From the NCBI RefSeq assembly GCF_000013085.1, contig NC_007643.1, forward strand, positions 1,659,001 through 1,723,000: a stretch of DNA of 64,000 nt, written 5' to 3'. Below the pieces are notes generated by a model. That model had not been told where the DNA came from and made no database searches. It worked only from the letters and a program-made list of their open reading frames with translations. Both the position numbers and the translations under genes were made by a program. Positions 29,216-38,498 of this stretch are shown piece after piece (within the stretch, counting starts at the first letter, position 1; every line of letters starts with the position of its first letter). The stretch is from Rhodospirillum rubrum ATCC 11170. Lineage in GTDB: Bacteria; Pseudomonadota; Alphaproteobacteria; Rhodospirillales; Rhodospirillaceae.

Positions 29216-30007
29216 ATGAAGATCGCGGTGACGGGAAAGGGCGGGGTTGGCAAGTCGACCATCGTTGGCATGCTGGCCCGCGCCTTGTCCGACGAGGGGT
29301 GGAGGGTGATGGCCATCGATGCCGATCCCGATGCCAATCTGGCCTCGGCCATCGGCGTTCCGGCCGAGCGTTTAAGCGCGCTTCTGCCGATTTCGAAGAT
29401 GACCGGTCTGGCGCGCGAGCGCACCGGGGCGAGCGAGACGACGGGCACCCATTTCATCTTGAACCCCCGGGTCGATGATATCCCCGAGCAGTTCTGTGTC
29501 GACCATGCCGGGATCAAGCTGCTGCTGATGGGAACGGTTAACCACGCCGGGTCGGGCTGCGTTTGCCCCGAACACGCCCTGGTCCGCACCCTGCTGCGTC
29601 ACATCCTGACCAAGCGCAAGGAATGCGTGCTGATCGATATGGAAGCCGGAATCGAGCACTTCGGCCGTGGCACGATCGAAGCCGTCGATTTGCTGGTGAT
29701 CGTCATCGAGCCGGGCAGCCGCAGCCTGCAGACCGCCGCCCAGATCGAAGGTCTGGCCCGCGATCTGGGGATCAAGACGATCTGCCACATCGCCAACAAG
29801 CTGGCCTCGCCCGTCGATGTCGGCTTCATCCTTGATCGCGCCGACCAATTCGACCTTTTGGGCTCGATCCCCTTTGACAGCGCCATCCAGGCCGCCGATC
29901 AGGCCGGCCTGTCATGCTACGATCTTAGCCCGGCCTGCCGCGACAAGGCCCACGCCCTGATGGCGGCCTTGCTGGAGCGCGTCGGCCCAACCCAAGGCGT
30001 TTCATAA
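29216..30007 (+). CDS. cooC: CooC, nickel-insertion ATPase for CODH
   Basis: A 263-aa MinD/SIMIBI-type ATPase. The deviant Walker A motif GKGGVGKST is at residues 7-15, and the dimer metal site CxC is at Cys115 and Cys117 (GSGCVCPEH). CooC hydrolyses ATP during nickel loading of the CooS C-cluster. The length matches the described protein. Its stop overlaps the cooT start (TAATG), so the three accessory genes cooC, cooT and cooJ are tightly linked. Confidence 0.98.
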   Translation: MKIAVTGKGGVGKSTIVGMLARALSDEGWRVMAIDADPDANLASAIGVPAERLSALLPISKMTGLARERTGASETTGTHFILNPRVDDIPEQFCVDHAGIKLLLMGTVNHAGSGCVCPEHALVRTLLRHILTKRKECVLIDMEAGIEHFGRGTIEAVDLLVIVIEPGSRSLQTAAQIEGLARDLGIKTICHIANKLASPVDVGFILDRADQFDLLGSIPFDSAIQAADQAGLSCYDLSPACRDKAHALMAALLERVGPTQGVS

Positions 30008-30207
30008 TGTGCATGGCGAAAGTGGTGCTGACCAAGGCCGATGGCGGCCGCGTCGAAATCGGCGATGTTCTTGAGGTTCGCGCCGAGGGCGGAGCGGTGA
30101 GGGTGACGACGCTGTTTGACGAAGAGCACGCCTTTCCCGGGCTGGCGATCGGCCGGGTCGATTTGCGCTCGGGCGTGATTTCCCTTATCGAGGAGCAGAA
30201 CCGATGA
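30007..30207 (+). CDS. cooT: CooT, small nickel-binding CODH accessory protein
   Basis: A 66-aa protein starting MCMAKVVL; Cys2 is the residue implicated in nickel binding by CooT. The remainder is a compact beta-rich domain (DVLEVRAEGGAVRVTTLF). It starts in the cooC stop codon and overlaps cooJ by four bases. It assists nickel delivery to CooS; the precise handover is not established by sequence. It is too small for other family assignment, so the call rests on context and size. Confidence 0.95.
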   Translation: MCMAKVVLTKADGGRVEIGDVLEVRAEGGAVRVTTLFDEEHAFPGLAIGRVDLRSGVISLIEEQNR

Positions 30208-30551
30208 CCGAGAGCCCCGAACGCGGCCGCAAAAGGCTGGGGATCTACCTCGCGCATTTCCTGGACCACGTTGAAGGTCACATGGGCGAAATCGGGGTGC
30301 AGCGCGACGCTTTGGCCGAGGACGCCCGGCTTGGCGCCCTGATCGATCGGGCCCTGGCCGATATGGCGGTGGCCCGCGCCTCGCTGAACGCGGTCTTGCG
30401 CGATCTGGACGGCGAAGCGCCGGCCCCGGCAAGCCCCGAGGCCGTCCATAGTCCTTTCCACAGCCACGCCCATTCCCATGATCATGACCACGCCCACGGC
30501 CATTCCCATGACCACGCCCACGACCATTGTCATTGCCATGATCACCCTTGA
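30204..30551 (+). CDS. cooJ: CooJ, histidine-rich nickel chaperone
   Basis: A 115-aa protein. The N-terminal two-thirds is helical (HFLDHVEGHMGEIGVQRDAL has a HxxxH-type site). The last 35 residues hold 16 histidines and two cysteines in His-Asp and His-Ala alternation. This tail binds several nickel ions and stores them for CooS maturation. The start overlaps the cooT stop. The low-complexity tail is encoded by CAC/CAT-Asp repeats in the DNA (about 30450-30545). Nothing else encoded here would explain the tail. Confidence 0.97.
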   Translation: MTESPERGRKRLGIYLAHFLDHVEGHMGEIGVQRDALAEDARLGALIDRALADMAVARASLNAVLRDLDGEAPAPASPEAVHSPFHSHAHSHDHDHAHGHSHDHAHDHCHCHDHP

Positions 30552-30566
30552 TGGCGCGGATGATCT

Positions 30567-30605
30567 CTTGTAACGGCGTATCTATGATACAAGATAACAG
30601 CCGTT
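30567..30605 (+). promoter_or_regulatory. Nested dyads between cooJ and cooA
   Basis: CTTGTA (30567-30572) and TACAAG (30588-30593) form a dyad, with GTAT/ATAC nested inside. AACGGC (30572-30577) can also pair with GCCGTT (30600-30605), followed by a T-run. It may terminate cooFSCTJ or bind a regulator near the cooA promoter. Uncertain. Confidence 0.4.
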
Positions 30606-30688
30606 TTTCCGTTTATCGAAAGAGGCGAGATTCATCGGTTTTATAGACCTAAGCGCGAAGATCTTCCCCCAAGACCGTGGTGACTTGT

Positions 30689-31357
30689 ATGCCGCCTCGT
30701 TTCAACATCGCCAATGTCCTGTTGAGCCCCGACGGAGAGACGTTTTTCCGCGGTTTCCGCAGTAAGATCCACGCCAAGGGCAGCCTTGTTTGCACCGGAG
30801 AAGGCGACGAGAACGGCGTGTTCGTCGTTGTCGATGGTCGCCTGCGGGTTTATCTGGTCGGCGAGGAGCGCGAGATCAGCCTGTTTTACCTGACCTCGGG
30901 CGACATGTTTTGCATGCATTCGGGCTGTCTGGTCGAGGCGACCGAGCGGACCGAGGTGCGCTTCGCCGATATCCGCACCTTTGAACAAAAGCTACAGACC
31001 TGTCCGTCGATGGCCTGGGGGCTGATCGCCATCCTCGGCCGGGCGCTGACCTCGTGCATGCGCACCATCGAAGACCTGATGTTCCACGACATCAAGCAGC
31101 GCATCGCCGGCTTTTTCATCGATCACGCCAATACCACCGGACGCCAGACCCAGGGCGGCGTCATCGTCTCGGTCGATTTCACGGTCGAGGAAATCGCCAA
31201 TCTCATCGGCTCGTCACGCCAAACCACCTCGACGGCGCTCAACAGCCTGATCAAGGAAGGTTATATCTCGCGCCAGGGTCGCGGCCATTACACCATCCCC
31301 AACCTTGTTCGCCTGAAAGCCGCCGCCGATGGCGACCGCGACGACGACGACGATTAA
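30689..31357 (+). CDS. cooA: CooA, CO-sensing haem transcription activator
   Basis: A 222-aa CRP/FNR-family regulator. The N-terminal residue Pro2 is the distal haem ligand, Cys75 the ferric-state ligand and His77 the ferrous-state ligand (DMFCMHSG). The long dimerisation helix follows (about 110-135), then a helix-turn-helix with [20 protein letters not shown], whose contacts read the TGTCA half-sites. The tail is acidic (DGDRDDDDD). CO displaces Pro2 and switches DNA binding on. ATG 30689 gives the correct N-terminus. Its stop overlaps that of convergent nadC. Confidence 0.99.
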
Positions 31358-32244
31358 GCTCTCTCAGCTTTCGGGGGGGCGACGACGATATCCAGGCCGA
31401 TATCGAGCGTCGTCACCGAATGGGTGAGGGCGCCGACCGAGATGTAATCGACACCGCTTTCGGCCAGGGCGGCGATGGTGTCCAGGCTCACCCCGCCCGA
31501 AGCCTCGGTCACCAGCCGCCCGGCCACCATGTCCACGGCGCGGGTCAGGGTGGGGGCGTCCATATTGTCAAGCAGCACGACCTCGGCGCCGCCCACGGCC
31601 AGCACCTCGGCCAGTTGTTCCAAGGTGTCGACCTCGATCTCGATCCGGACCATATGACCGACGCCGGCCCGGGCGCGGCTCAGGGCGGCGCTGACGCCAC
31701 CGGCCACGGCGATGTGGTTGTCCTTGATCAAGACCGCGTCATCAAGACCGAAGCGATGGTTCGATCCGCCGCCGCAGCGCACGGCGTATTTCTCCAGGCC
31801 GCGCAGGCCCGGGGTGGTTTTGCGCGTGCAGGTCAACCGGGCCCGGGTGTGGGCGATGGCATCGCCAAAGCGCCGGGTCCGGGTGGCGATGCCCGACAGA
31901 TGACCCAGGAAATTCAAGGCGGTGCGTTCTGCGGCCAGGATGGTCCGCGCCGCGCCGGCGACCTCGGCCACCGTCTGGCCGGCGGCGATTTCCGCGCCAT
32001 CCTCAAGGGGGGTGGTGAAGGTCACGGTATCATCAAGCAGCGCGAAGGCGCTGCGGGCGCAGCCGAGGCCGGCGAGGATGCCCGGTTGGCGGGCGACGAA
32101 GCGGGCGTGCGCCCGGGTAGCCGCCGGGATGGTGGCCGTTGAGGTGATATCGCCGGCTCGCCCCAGGTCTTCGGCAAGGGCGCGGCGCACCGCCTCGTCG
32201 ATGGCGAAGGGCGACAGCGCGGCAACGGGGTGGTTCGGCCTCAT
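31354..32244 (-). CDS. nadC: NadC, nicotinate-nucleotide pyrophosphorylase (carboxylating)
   Basis: A 296-aa quinolinate phosphoribosyltransferase, third step of de novo NAD synthesis. Motifs include [20 protein letters not shown] and [16 protein letters not shown] for quinolinate and PRPP binding, with EIEVDTLEQ and SGGVSLDTI in the barrel. ATG 32244 overlaps the nadB stop; the longer frame upstream is a shadow of nadB. Its stop overlaps the cooA stop by four bases (convergent, no terminator visible between them), which is unusual for two unrelated operons. Confidence 0.97.
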
Positions 32245-33839
32245 GAGCGGGTCTCCATCGGGGGTGCGGCCAGACCCTCCCCCAGGCTCTGGGCGGGGTG
32301 GGGCGGAACGGTGCGCAAGGGGCCAAACGGCGCCGTCGCGCGGTGGCTTTGCGCCGGATCGGTCGCCGGATAATCGGCGCGGAAATGGGCGCCCCGGCTT
32401 TCGCGCCGCGCCAGGGCGGCGGCGGTGATCAGCCGGGCGGCGGTGGTCATGGCGCGCAGGCGGGGCGAGCGGGCGCCAGCGGCGATGGTTTCGATCGTCG
32501 CCAGGGCGCTTTCCAGGCCCTGGCCGTCGCGGATCACGCCGACCCGGGCGCTCATCGTTGCCCGCAGGCGGGTGATGGCGGCGGCGTCCTCGGCCGGTGG
32601 GGGGCGGGGGGAAAGGTCGGGCGGCGCCGGCGGCGGCCAGCCGCGGCGGAGCGGGGCGGCGCCCACATCCCCGGCCACCCGGGCGGCGAAGACCACGGCT
32701 TCGAGCAAGGAGTTCGAGGCCAGACGATTGGCGCCATGGGCCCCCGTGCAGGCGACCTCGCCAACCGCCCACAGCCCGTCGATCGATGTGCGGCCGAAGC
32801 TGTCGGTCAGCACCCCACCCATGTGATAATGGGCGGCGGGGGCGATCGGGATCGGTTGGCGGACCGGATCGATCCCCGAGGCGCGACAGGCCGCGTAAAC
32901 CGTTGGGAAAGCTTGCGGAAAGGCCGCACCAAGGGCGGTGCGGGCATCCAGGAAGGCGCCCTTGCCGGCCTTGATCGCCGCCGCCACCCCCCGGGTCACC
33001 ACATCGCGCGGCGCAAGCTCGGCGGCGGGGTCGAGGGCGGTCATGAAGCGCCGGCCTTGGGCATCGACCAGGATCGCCCCCTCGCCGCGCAGGGCCTCGG
33101 TGGCCAGCGGCGCCGGATCAAGGCCAACGGCGAGGGCAGTGGGGTGGAACTGCACGAATTCGCAATCGGCGAGCAAGGCGCCGGCCTCGGCCGCCATCGC
33201 CAAGCCGCCGCCGAAAGCCTCGGGCGGATTGGTGGTGACGCCATAGAGGGCGCCGACGCCCCCCGAAGCCAGCACGACGGCGCCCGCCGCCAGGGCCTCG
33301 GCCGCCGCGTCGGGGCGGGGGCGCACCACGATCCCGCCGATCCTTTGGCCATCGCTTAGAAGCCCCTCGGCCACGCCTTCGATCACCCGGATCGAGGGTG
33401 TGCGGCCAACCGTGCCGATCAGGGCGGCCATGATCGCCGCCCCGGCGCCATCGCCGCGCACCCGCACGATGCGCCGCGCCGAATGGGCGGCTTCGCGCGA
33501 CAACACAAGCCGGCCGGCGGCGTCGCGATCAAAGGGCACGCCATAGCCAAGAAGATCGGTGATCCGCGCCCCGGCCTCCCCGGCAAGGATGCTCGCGCTC
33601 AGCGGATCGACAAGGCCGGCGCCGGCGGCGATGGTATCGCGGGCATGGGCGCTGGCGCTGTCGTCGTCGCCCAGGGCGGCGGCGATGCCCCCCTGGGCCC
33701 AGGCAGAGGAACTGCCCTGGCCCAAGGGGGCGGCGACAACCAGGGTGACCGGGCGTGGCGCCAGCTTCAGGGCGCAAAACAGCCCGGCCAGACCACCGCC
33801 GACGATCACCACCGGCGCGTCGGGCGAAACGCTGGCCAT
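32241..33839 (-). CDS. nadB: NadB, L-aspartate oxidase
   Basis: A 532-aa flavoprotein of the succinate dehydrogenase/fumarate reductase family. The N-terminal FAD site is [18 protein letters not shown], the [14 protein letters not shown] segment is the NadB form of the second FAD region, and [18 protein letters not shown] and PRDVVTRG line the active site. The C-terminal [13 protein letters not shown] is also conserved. It oxidises aspartate to iminoaspartate for NadA. It overlaps nadC by four bases and starts four bases after the nadA stop. Confidence 0.97.
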
Positions 33840-33843
33840 GTCC

Positions 33844-34890
33844 TCAACTCCCCAGATCGATCATGCGCCTCACCGACCGCCGCGCCCCCTCGGCCACGGC
33901 CGGATCGATGGTGATCTCGCCGCCAAGGGTTCGCAGGCACGCGAGGATCTTGGTTAGGGTGATCTTTTTCATGTGCGGACAGAGGTTGCACGGGCGCACG
34001 AAGTCGGTTTCGGGCATCTCGGCGGCAAGATTATCGGCCATCGAGCATTCGGTGATCAGCGCCACCCGGCGCGGCCGGTTGGCCCTGACCCAGGCGATCA
34101 TCGCCGAGGTCGAGCCGGTGAAATCGCTGGCGGCGATGACATCGGGCGGGCATTCGGGATGGGCGATGATGCGCAGATCGCCATCCCCCTCGCGGTAGCG
34201 GGCGATGTCCTCGCCGGTGAAGCGCTCGTGAACCTCGCAGGCCCCCGGCCAAGCGATGATCTCGACGGTGGTTTGCGAGGCGACATAGGTCGCGAGATAA
34301 CGATCGGGAACCAGGATCACCCGGGGCGCCCCCAGGCTTTCGACCACGGCGAGCGCGTTTGACGAGGTGCAGCAGATATCAACCTCGGCCTTCACCGTCG
34401 CCGAGGTATTGACATAGGCGACGATCGGCACGCCGGGGTGGCGTCGGCGCAACGCCCGGACATCGGCGGCGGTGATCGAGGCGGCCAGCGAGCAGCCCGC
34501 GCCCGGATCGGGGCAGAGCACCCTTTTGGTCGGATTGAGCAGCTTCGCGGTTTCGGCCATGAAATGCACGCCGCATTGCACCAGAATATCGGCCTCGACC
34601 TCGGCGGCTTGGCGCGCCAACTGAAGCGAATCGCCCACGATATCGGCGACGCAATGGTAGATCTCGGGCGTTTGATAGCTATGGGCGAGGATGACGGCGC
34701 CGCGCTCGGCCTTCAGGGCGTTGATCGCCAGGATTAGCGGCGCGAACACCCGCCATTCAACCGGCGGCACCACCCGCGCCACCTTTTCATAAAGCGCCGC
34801 GCTCTCGCGCTCGACCTCGGCCGACCACGACAGATCGGCAAGCGTCGTCGCGGCACGGTCAGAGGCGAAAGGCATCTCCAATCCCGTCAT
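33844..34890 (-). CDS. nadA: NadA, quinolinate synthase
   Basis: A 348-aa 4Fe-4S enzyme that condenses iminoaspartate with dihydroxyacetone phosphate. Signatures are [35 protein letters not shown] (first cluster Cys), DICCTSSNA (second), and [14 protein letters not shown] (third). It is first in the nadABC operon. An ATG at 34875 (MPFASD) is an alternative start. Upstream lies a perfect dyad at 34936-34950 that may be an operator. Confidence 0.96.
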   Translation of the reverse strand: MTGLEMPFASDRAATTLADLSWSAEVERESAALYEKVARVVPPVEWRVFAPLILAINALKAERGAVILAHSYQTPEIYHCVADIVGDSLQLARQAAEVEADILVQCGVHFMAETAKLLNPTKRVLCPDPGAGCSLAASITAADVRALRRRHPGVPIVAYVNTSATVKAEVDICCTSSNALAVVESLGAPRVILVPDRYLATYVASQTTVEIIAWPGACEVHERFTGEDIARYREGDGDLRIIAHPECPPDVIAASDFTGSTSAMIAWVRANRPRRVALITECSMADNLAAEMPETDFVRPCNLCPHMKKITLTKILACLRTLGGEITIDPAVAEGARRSVRRMIDLGS

Positions 34891-34935
34891 CGGTCCCTCG
34901 CGAAAGCCACCGGTCCTCCGCGCCGAAGCGCGTTA

Positions 34936-34950
34936 TGCTCAAAGTGAGCA
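34936..34950. promoter_or_regulatory. Palindrome upstream of nadA
   Basis: TGCTCA-AAG-TGAGCA is a perfect 6-bp dyad, 46 bases before the nadA ATG and in an A/T-rich patch likely to contain the promoter. Alphaproteobacterial nadABC operons are known to be repressed by regulators such as NadQ; whether this is such a site is untested. Confidence 0.5.
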
Positions 34951-35052
34951 AATATAAGGTAGCGCAAAATCCGGCCAAGCGGAAGGCGCTTTCGCCCGGG
35001 ATAACGGGCGGGAAGGGGAAACCGCTTAGCCCCTTAGGTTTCCTCCGCCAAG

Positions 35053-36967
35053 GATTCAATCCGCAGGTCCGTGAGGGAGCGACGACCAGCAGGCCGGCCT
35101 GCATCAGCACATAAAGGTTTCAATCCACGCCCCCGTGAGGGAGCGACGCCCTCCGGCCAGACCGGAGACAGGTCCGGGGAGTGGTTTCAATCCACGCCCC
35201 CGTGAGGGAGCGACTTTAGCGATGATCGCGAGGCCCCGGTCCTCCGGGTTTCAATCCACGCCCCCGTGAGGGAGCGACTCTTTTCGCGCAGGCGCGGCGG
35301 ATGAAGCGAGAGTTTCAATCCACGCCCCCGTGAGGGAGCGACGCGCGGCGGTCGACGATCTGTTGCGCGCGCACCGTGTTTCAATCCACGCCCCCGTGAG
35401 GGAGCGACAACGGGTACTCGATTTAGCCCGCCGACGCGGGCGTTTCAATCCACGCCCCCGTGAGGGAGCGACTCGCGGGGGATGGTCAGTGCGCCAGGGA
35501 CGTTGAGTTTCAATCCACGCCCCCGTGAGGGAGCGACCCAACCCGGACGTCGCCGCCGCCGTCAAACGCGGGGTTTCAATCCACGCCCCCGTGAGGGAGC
35601 GACCATACGCCGCGAGCTGCTTGGCTTCTCGCAGGCAGTTTCAATCCACGCCCCCGTGAGGGAGCGACGATGGAACGGAAAAGTCCGATAAGGCTTGGCG
35701 CGTTTCAATCCACGCCCCCGTGAGGGAGCGACTTTCTTTTCTCTGAGGATTTGCAAAAGCAATTCTTAGTTTCAATCCACGCCTCCGTGAGGGAGCGACA
35801 ATCGCATGTGGTTTGATGATTGTGCCCCGAGGTTTCAATCCACGCCCCCGTGAGGGAGCGACGCGCAGGCCGTTGTGGTCATGGAGACGCCAGCGGCCGT
35901 TTCAATCCACGCCCCCGTGAGGGAGCGACAACAGCCTCTTCAAGCATCCGAGCTTGACCGCTGTTTCAATCCACGCCCCCGTGAGGGAGCGACCGTTAAG
36001 CCGGGAGCAGCGCCCGCAGCCGGCCAAGGTTTCAATCCACGCCCCCGTGAGGGAGCGACGCCACACGACGAGCATTTTCGTCGGGGATGGGGGTTTCAAT
36101 CCACGCCCCCGTGAGGGAGCGACCTCGGCTCTGACCTATGTTGAGGTCGGGGAGATCGTTTCAATCCACGCCCCCGTGAGGGAGCGACTGGGAGCGCGCC
36201 TTTGGTCGAGGCGGACTTTGACGTTTCAATCCACGCCCCCGTGAGGGAGCGACGCGCGTCGCCCATTTTTTGGCCCAGGCCGCGCATGTTTCAATCCACG
36301 CCCCCGTGAGGGAGCGACCCGAGGTACGCGCTTCCAGCGCCGTGACCTTCGCCAGTTTCAATCCACGCCCCCGTGAGGGAGCGACACCAAGGCTTGCGCC
36401 AAGCCCCCGGCCCGGTCGGTTTCAATCCACGCCCCCGTGAGGGAGCGACCTTTGGAGCCAGACGGAACCTACGCGGCGACCAGCGTTTCAATCCACGCCC
36501 CCGTGAGGGAGCGACACAGGGCATTGTGCTCACTGACGAGCAGCGCGGGTTTCAATCCACGCCCCCGTGAGGGAGCGACTCGGAGAAGAGCGCCGCTAAA
36601 ACCGCGTTTTATTCAGTTTCAATCCACGCCCCCGTGAGGGAGCGACGCAGGACGTGGCCCGGGTGCGCCGGTACCGCCAGTTTCAATCCACGCCCCCGTG
36701 AGGGAGCGACACGGCGGACTTGCCCGCCGACCGTTTTCCGATGGTTTCAATCCACGCCCCCGTGAGGGAGCGACGCCGTTCGTGGCTGCGCAGATCGCCT
36801 ACATTCGGGTTTCAATCCACGCCCCCGTGAGGGAGCGACGTTGGGTGCCCGTAGAAGAGGCCGCAATCGCCGCGTTTCAATCCACGCCCCCGTGAGGGAG
36901 CGACCCCCGGCTCGGCGTCCTCCCCCCACCCGTTGGGTTTCAATCCACGCCCCCGTGAGGGAGCGAC
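35053..36967 (-). CRISPR. CRISPR array, 30 repeats and 29 spacers, no cas genes nearby
   Basis: A 31-base repeat starts GTTTCAATCCACG and ends GTGAGGGAGCGAC in plus orientation; I located 30 copies. Spacers are 32-36 bases and none looks repeated. The copy at 35053-35083 is degenerate in its middle, the copy at 35769 has one C-to-T change, and the others match. In minus orientation the repeat ends ATTGAAAC, the typical 8-base handle, and CGCTCCC/GGGGGCG can form the crRNA hairpin. The degenerate copy at the left therefore marks the old end and the leader should be right of 36967. The repeat resembles those used by type I-C systems. The neighbours are nadA and dctD, with no cas genes in the whole window. 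Apparent coding frames across the array are repeat artefacts. Confidence 0.97.
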
Positions 36968-37160
36968 TCCCCGGAGTGTAAGGGACTGGTTGTCTTAAGG
37001 AAAGTGGGGGTGGGGCGCGAAAGGGGGGGAGGAAGGGCCTCAAAAGAGGAGGGGCGGGGAAGGGGGTGGAAACAATGTTGGCCGATCAAGGGGATGGCGT
37101 TAGCGCGATCCTGGCGGCGACTTGGCGCAGGCTTGGGGTTCGCGCCGGTTGGGAACTTTG
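36968..37160 (-). promoter_or_regulatory. Probable CRISPR leader region
   Basis: This 193-base non-coding strip lies on the leader side predicted from repeat polarity. Near the array it is pyrimidine-rich on the minus strand (G-runs on plus at 37000-37075) with TTAAGACAA about 30 bases from the first repeat. I see no gene. Leader function is inferred from position only. Confidence 0.5.
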
Positions 37161-38498
37161 TCACCCCGGGGTCGGGCGATAGGCCGATTGGTCGATGGCG
37201 TGGCGGCGGAGCTTGTCGTACAGGGTTTTGCGGGGCAGCCCCAGGGCCTCGCAGGCGGCTTGCACGTCGCCCTGGGTGGCTTCCAGGGCCTTGCGGATCT
37301 GGGCGGCTTCGAAGGCGTCGACCCGGCGGGGCAGCGGCTCGTCCTGGCCGATCGGGTCGGCTTGGTCGGGCTCATCGCTGAAGCCCAGCGCGACGCGTTT
37401 GGCGAAATGGGCCAGTTCGCGGACATTGCCCGGCCAGTCGTGGGTTTGCAGATGGCGGCGTTCGGCCTCGCCGATCGCCGGCACCGCGCGGCCGAACTGC
37501 TTGGCGGCGCGGTCGAGGAAATGGGCGAACAGCGGCACGATATCGGCCCGGCGATCGCGTAAAGGCGGCACGCGCAGCGACACCACATGCAGGCGATAAT
37601 AGAGATCCTCGCGGAACATCCCCTGGCGGACCAGGGTCGGCAGGTCGGTTTTGGTGGCGGCGACGACGCGGATATCGACGGGGCGGATGTCGTTGGTGCC
37701 CAGCGGCGCGATCTCGCGGGTTTCCAGAACGCGCAGCAGCTTGACCTGCAGGCCCGGCGACATGGCTTCGATCTCATCAAGGAACAGCGTGCCGCCATGG
37801 GCGTGCTCGATGCGGCCGACGCGTTTTTTCACCGCGCCGGTGAAGGCCCCGGCCTCATGGCCAAAAAGTTCGCTTTCGATCACCGTTTCGGGCAGGGCGC
37901 CGCAGTTCACGGCGACGAAGGGCCGGGCGGCGCGCCGGCTCCAACGGTGGAGGGCATTGGCCACCACGTCCTTGCCGGCGCCGGTCTCGCCTTCGACCAG
38001 CACATCGACATCGGCATCGGCGATCTGGCGCAGGGTCTTGCGCAGGCGCTCCATACTCGGGCTGTCGCCCAGCAGCGGCAGGTTTTCGCTGGCCGCCTCG
38101 GCGGCGCGGCGCAAGGCGCGGTTTTCCAGTTGCAGGTGGCGTTTGTCCAGCGCGTGGCGGACGCTGGTCAGCAGCCGGTCGGCGGCATAGGGCTTGGCCA
38201 GGAAATCATAGGCGCCCTCGCGCATGGCATCGACCGCCATGGCGATATCGCCGTGGCCGGTGATCAGGATCACCGGCAGATCGGGATCGATGGCGCGCAG
38301 CCGGCGGAACAGTTCCAGCCCGTCGATGCGCGGCATGCGTACATCGGTCACGACGACGCCGGGAAAGGCGCCGTCGATCGCCGCCAGGGCCTCGTGGGGC
38401 AGGGCGAAGGGGGCGACGGTCAGTCCGGCCAGGGTCAGCGCCTGGACATTGGCGGCGCGCATGGTGTCGTCGTCGTCGATAAACGCCACGTCGATCAT
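37161..38498 (-). CDS. dctD: DctD-like sigma-54-dependent response regulator
   Basis: A 445-aa NtrC-family regulator. The receiver domain (1-120) has Asp residues at 8-11 and the phospho-acceptor Asp of [12 protein letters not shown]. The AAA+ domain has the Walker A GETGAGKD, the sigma-54 contact loop GAFTGA and LFLDEIEAM. The Fis-type HTH is at the C-terminus ([16 protein letters not shown]). Paired with the upstream kinase gene and divergent from dctA, it should activate dctA from distal sites when C4-dicarboxylates are present. Confidence 0.94.
   Translation of the reverse strand: MIDVAFIDDDDTMRAANVQALTLAGLTVAPFALPHEALAAIDGAFPGVVVTDVRMPRIDGLELFRRLRAIDPDLPVILITGHGDIAMAVDAMREGAYDFLAKPYAADRLLTSVRHALDKRHLQLENRALRRAAEAASENLPLLGDSPSMERLRKTLRQIADADVDVLVEGETGAGKDVVANALHRWSRRAARPFVAVNCGALPETVIESELFGHEAGAFTGAVKKRVGRIEHAHGGTLFLDEIEAMSPGLQVKLLRVLETREIAPLGTNDIRPVDIRVVAATKTDLPTLVRQGMFREDLYYRLHVVSLRVPPLRDRRADIVPLFAHFLDRAAKQFGRAVPAIGEAERRHLQTHDWPGNVRELAHFAKRVALGFSDEPDQADPIGQDEPLPRRVDAFEAAQIRKALEATQGDVQAACEALGLPRKTLYDKLRRHAIDQSAYRPTPG

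Noticed and set aside
27556-29589. A 677-codon open frame opposite cooS and cooC
   Set aside because: It is antisense to certain, conserved genes and has no family pattern; GC-rich shadow frames of this size are common here.
35040-37045. Many short reading frames on both strands across the CRISPR array, rich in a repeated RSLTGAWIET or FNPRPREGAT peptide
   Set aside because: They are translations of the repeat unit. The sequence is a CRISPR array and none has its own start signal or family match.
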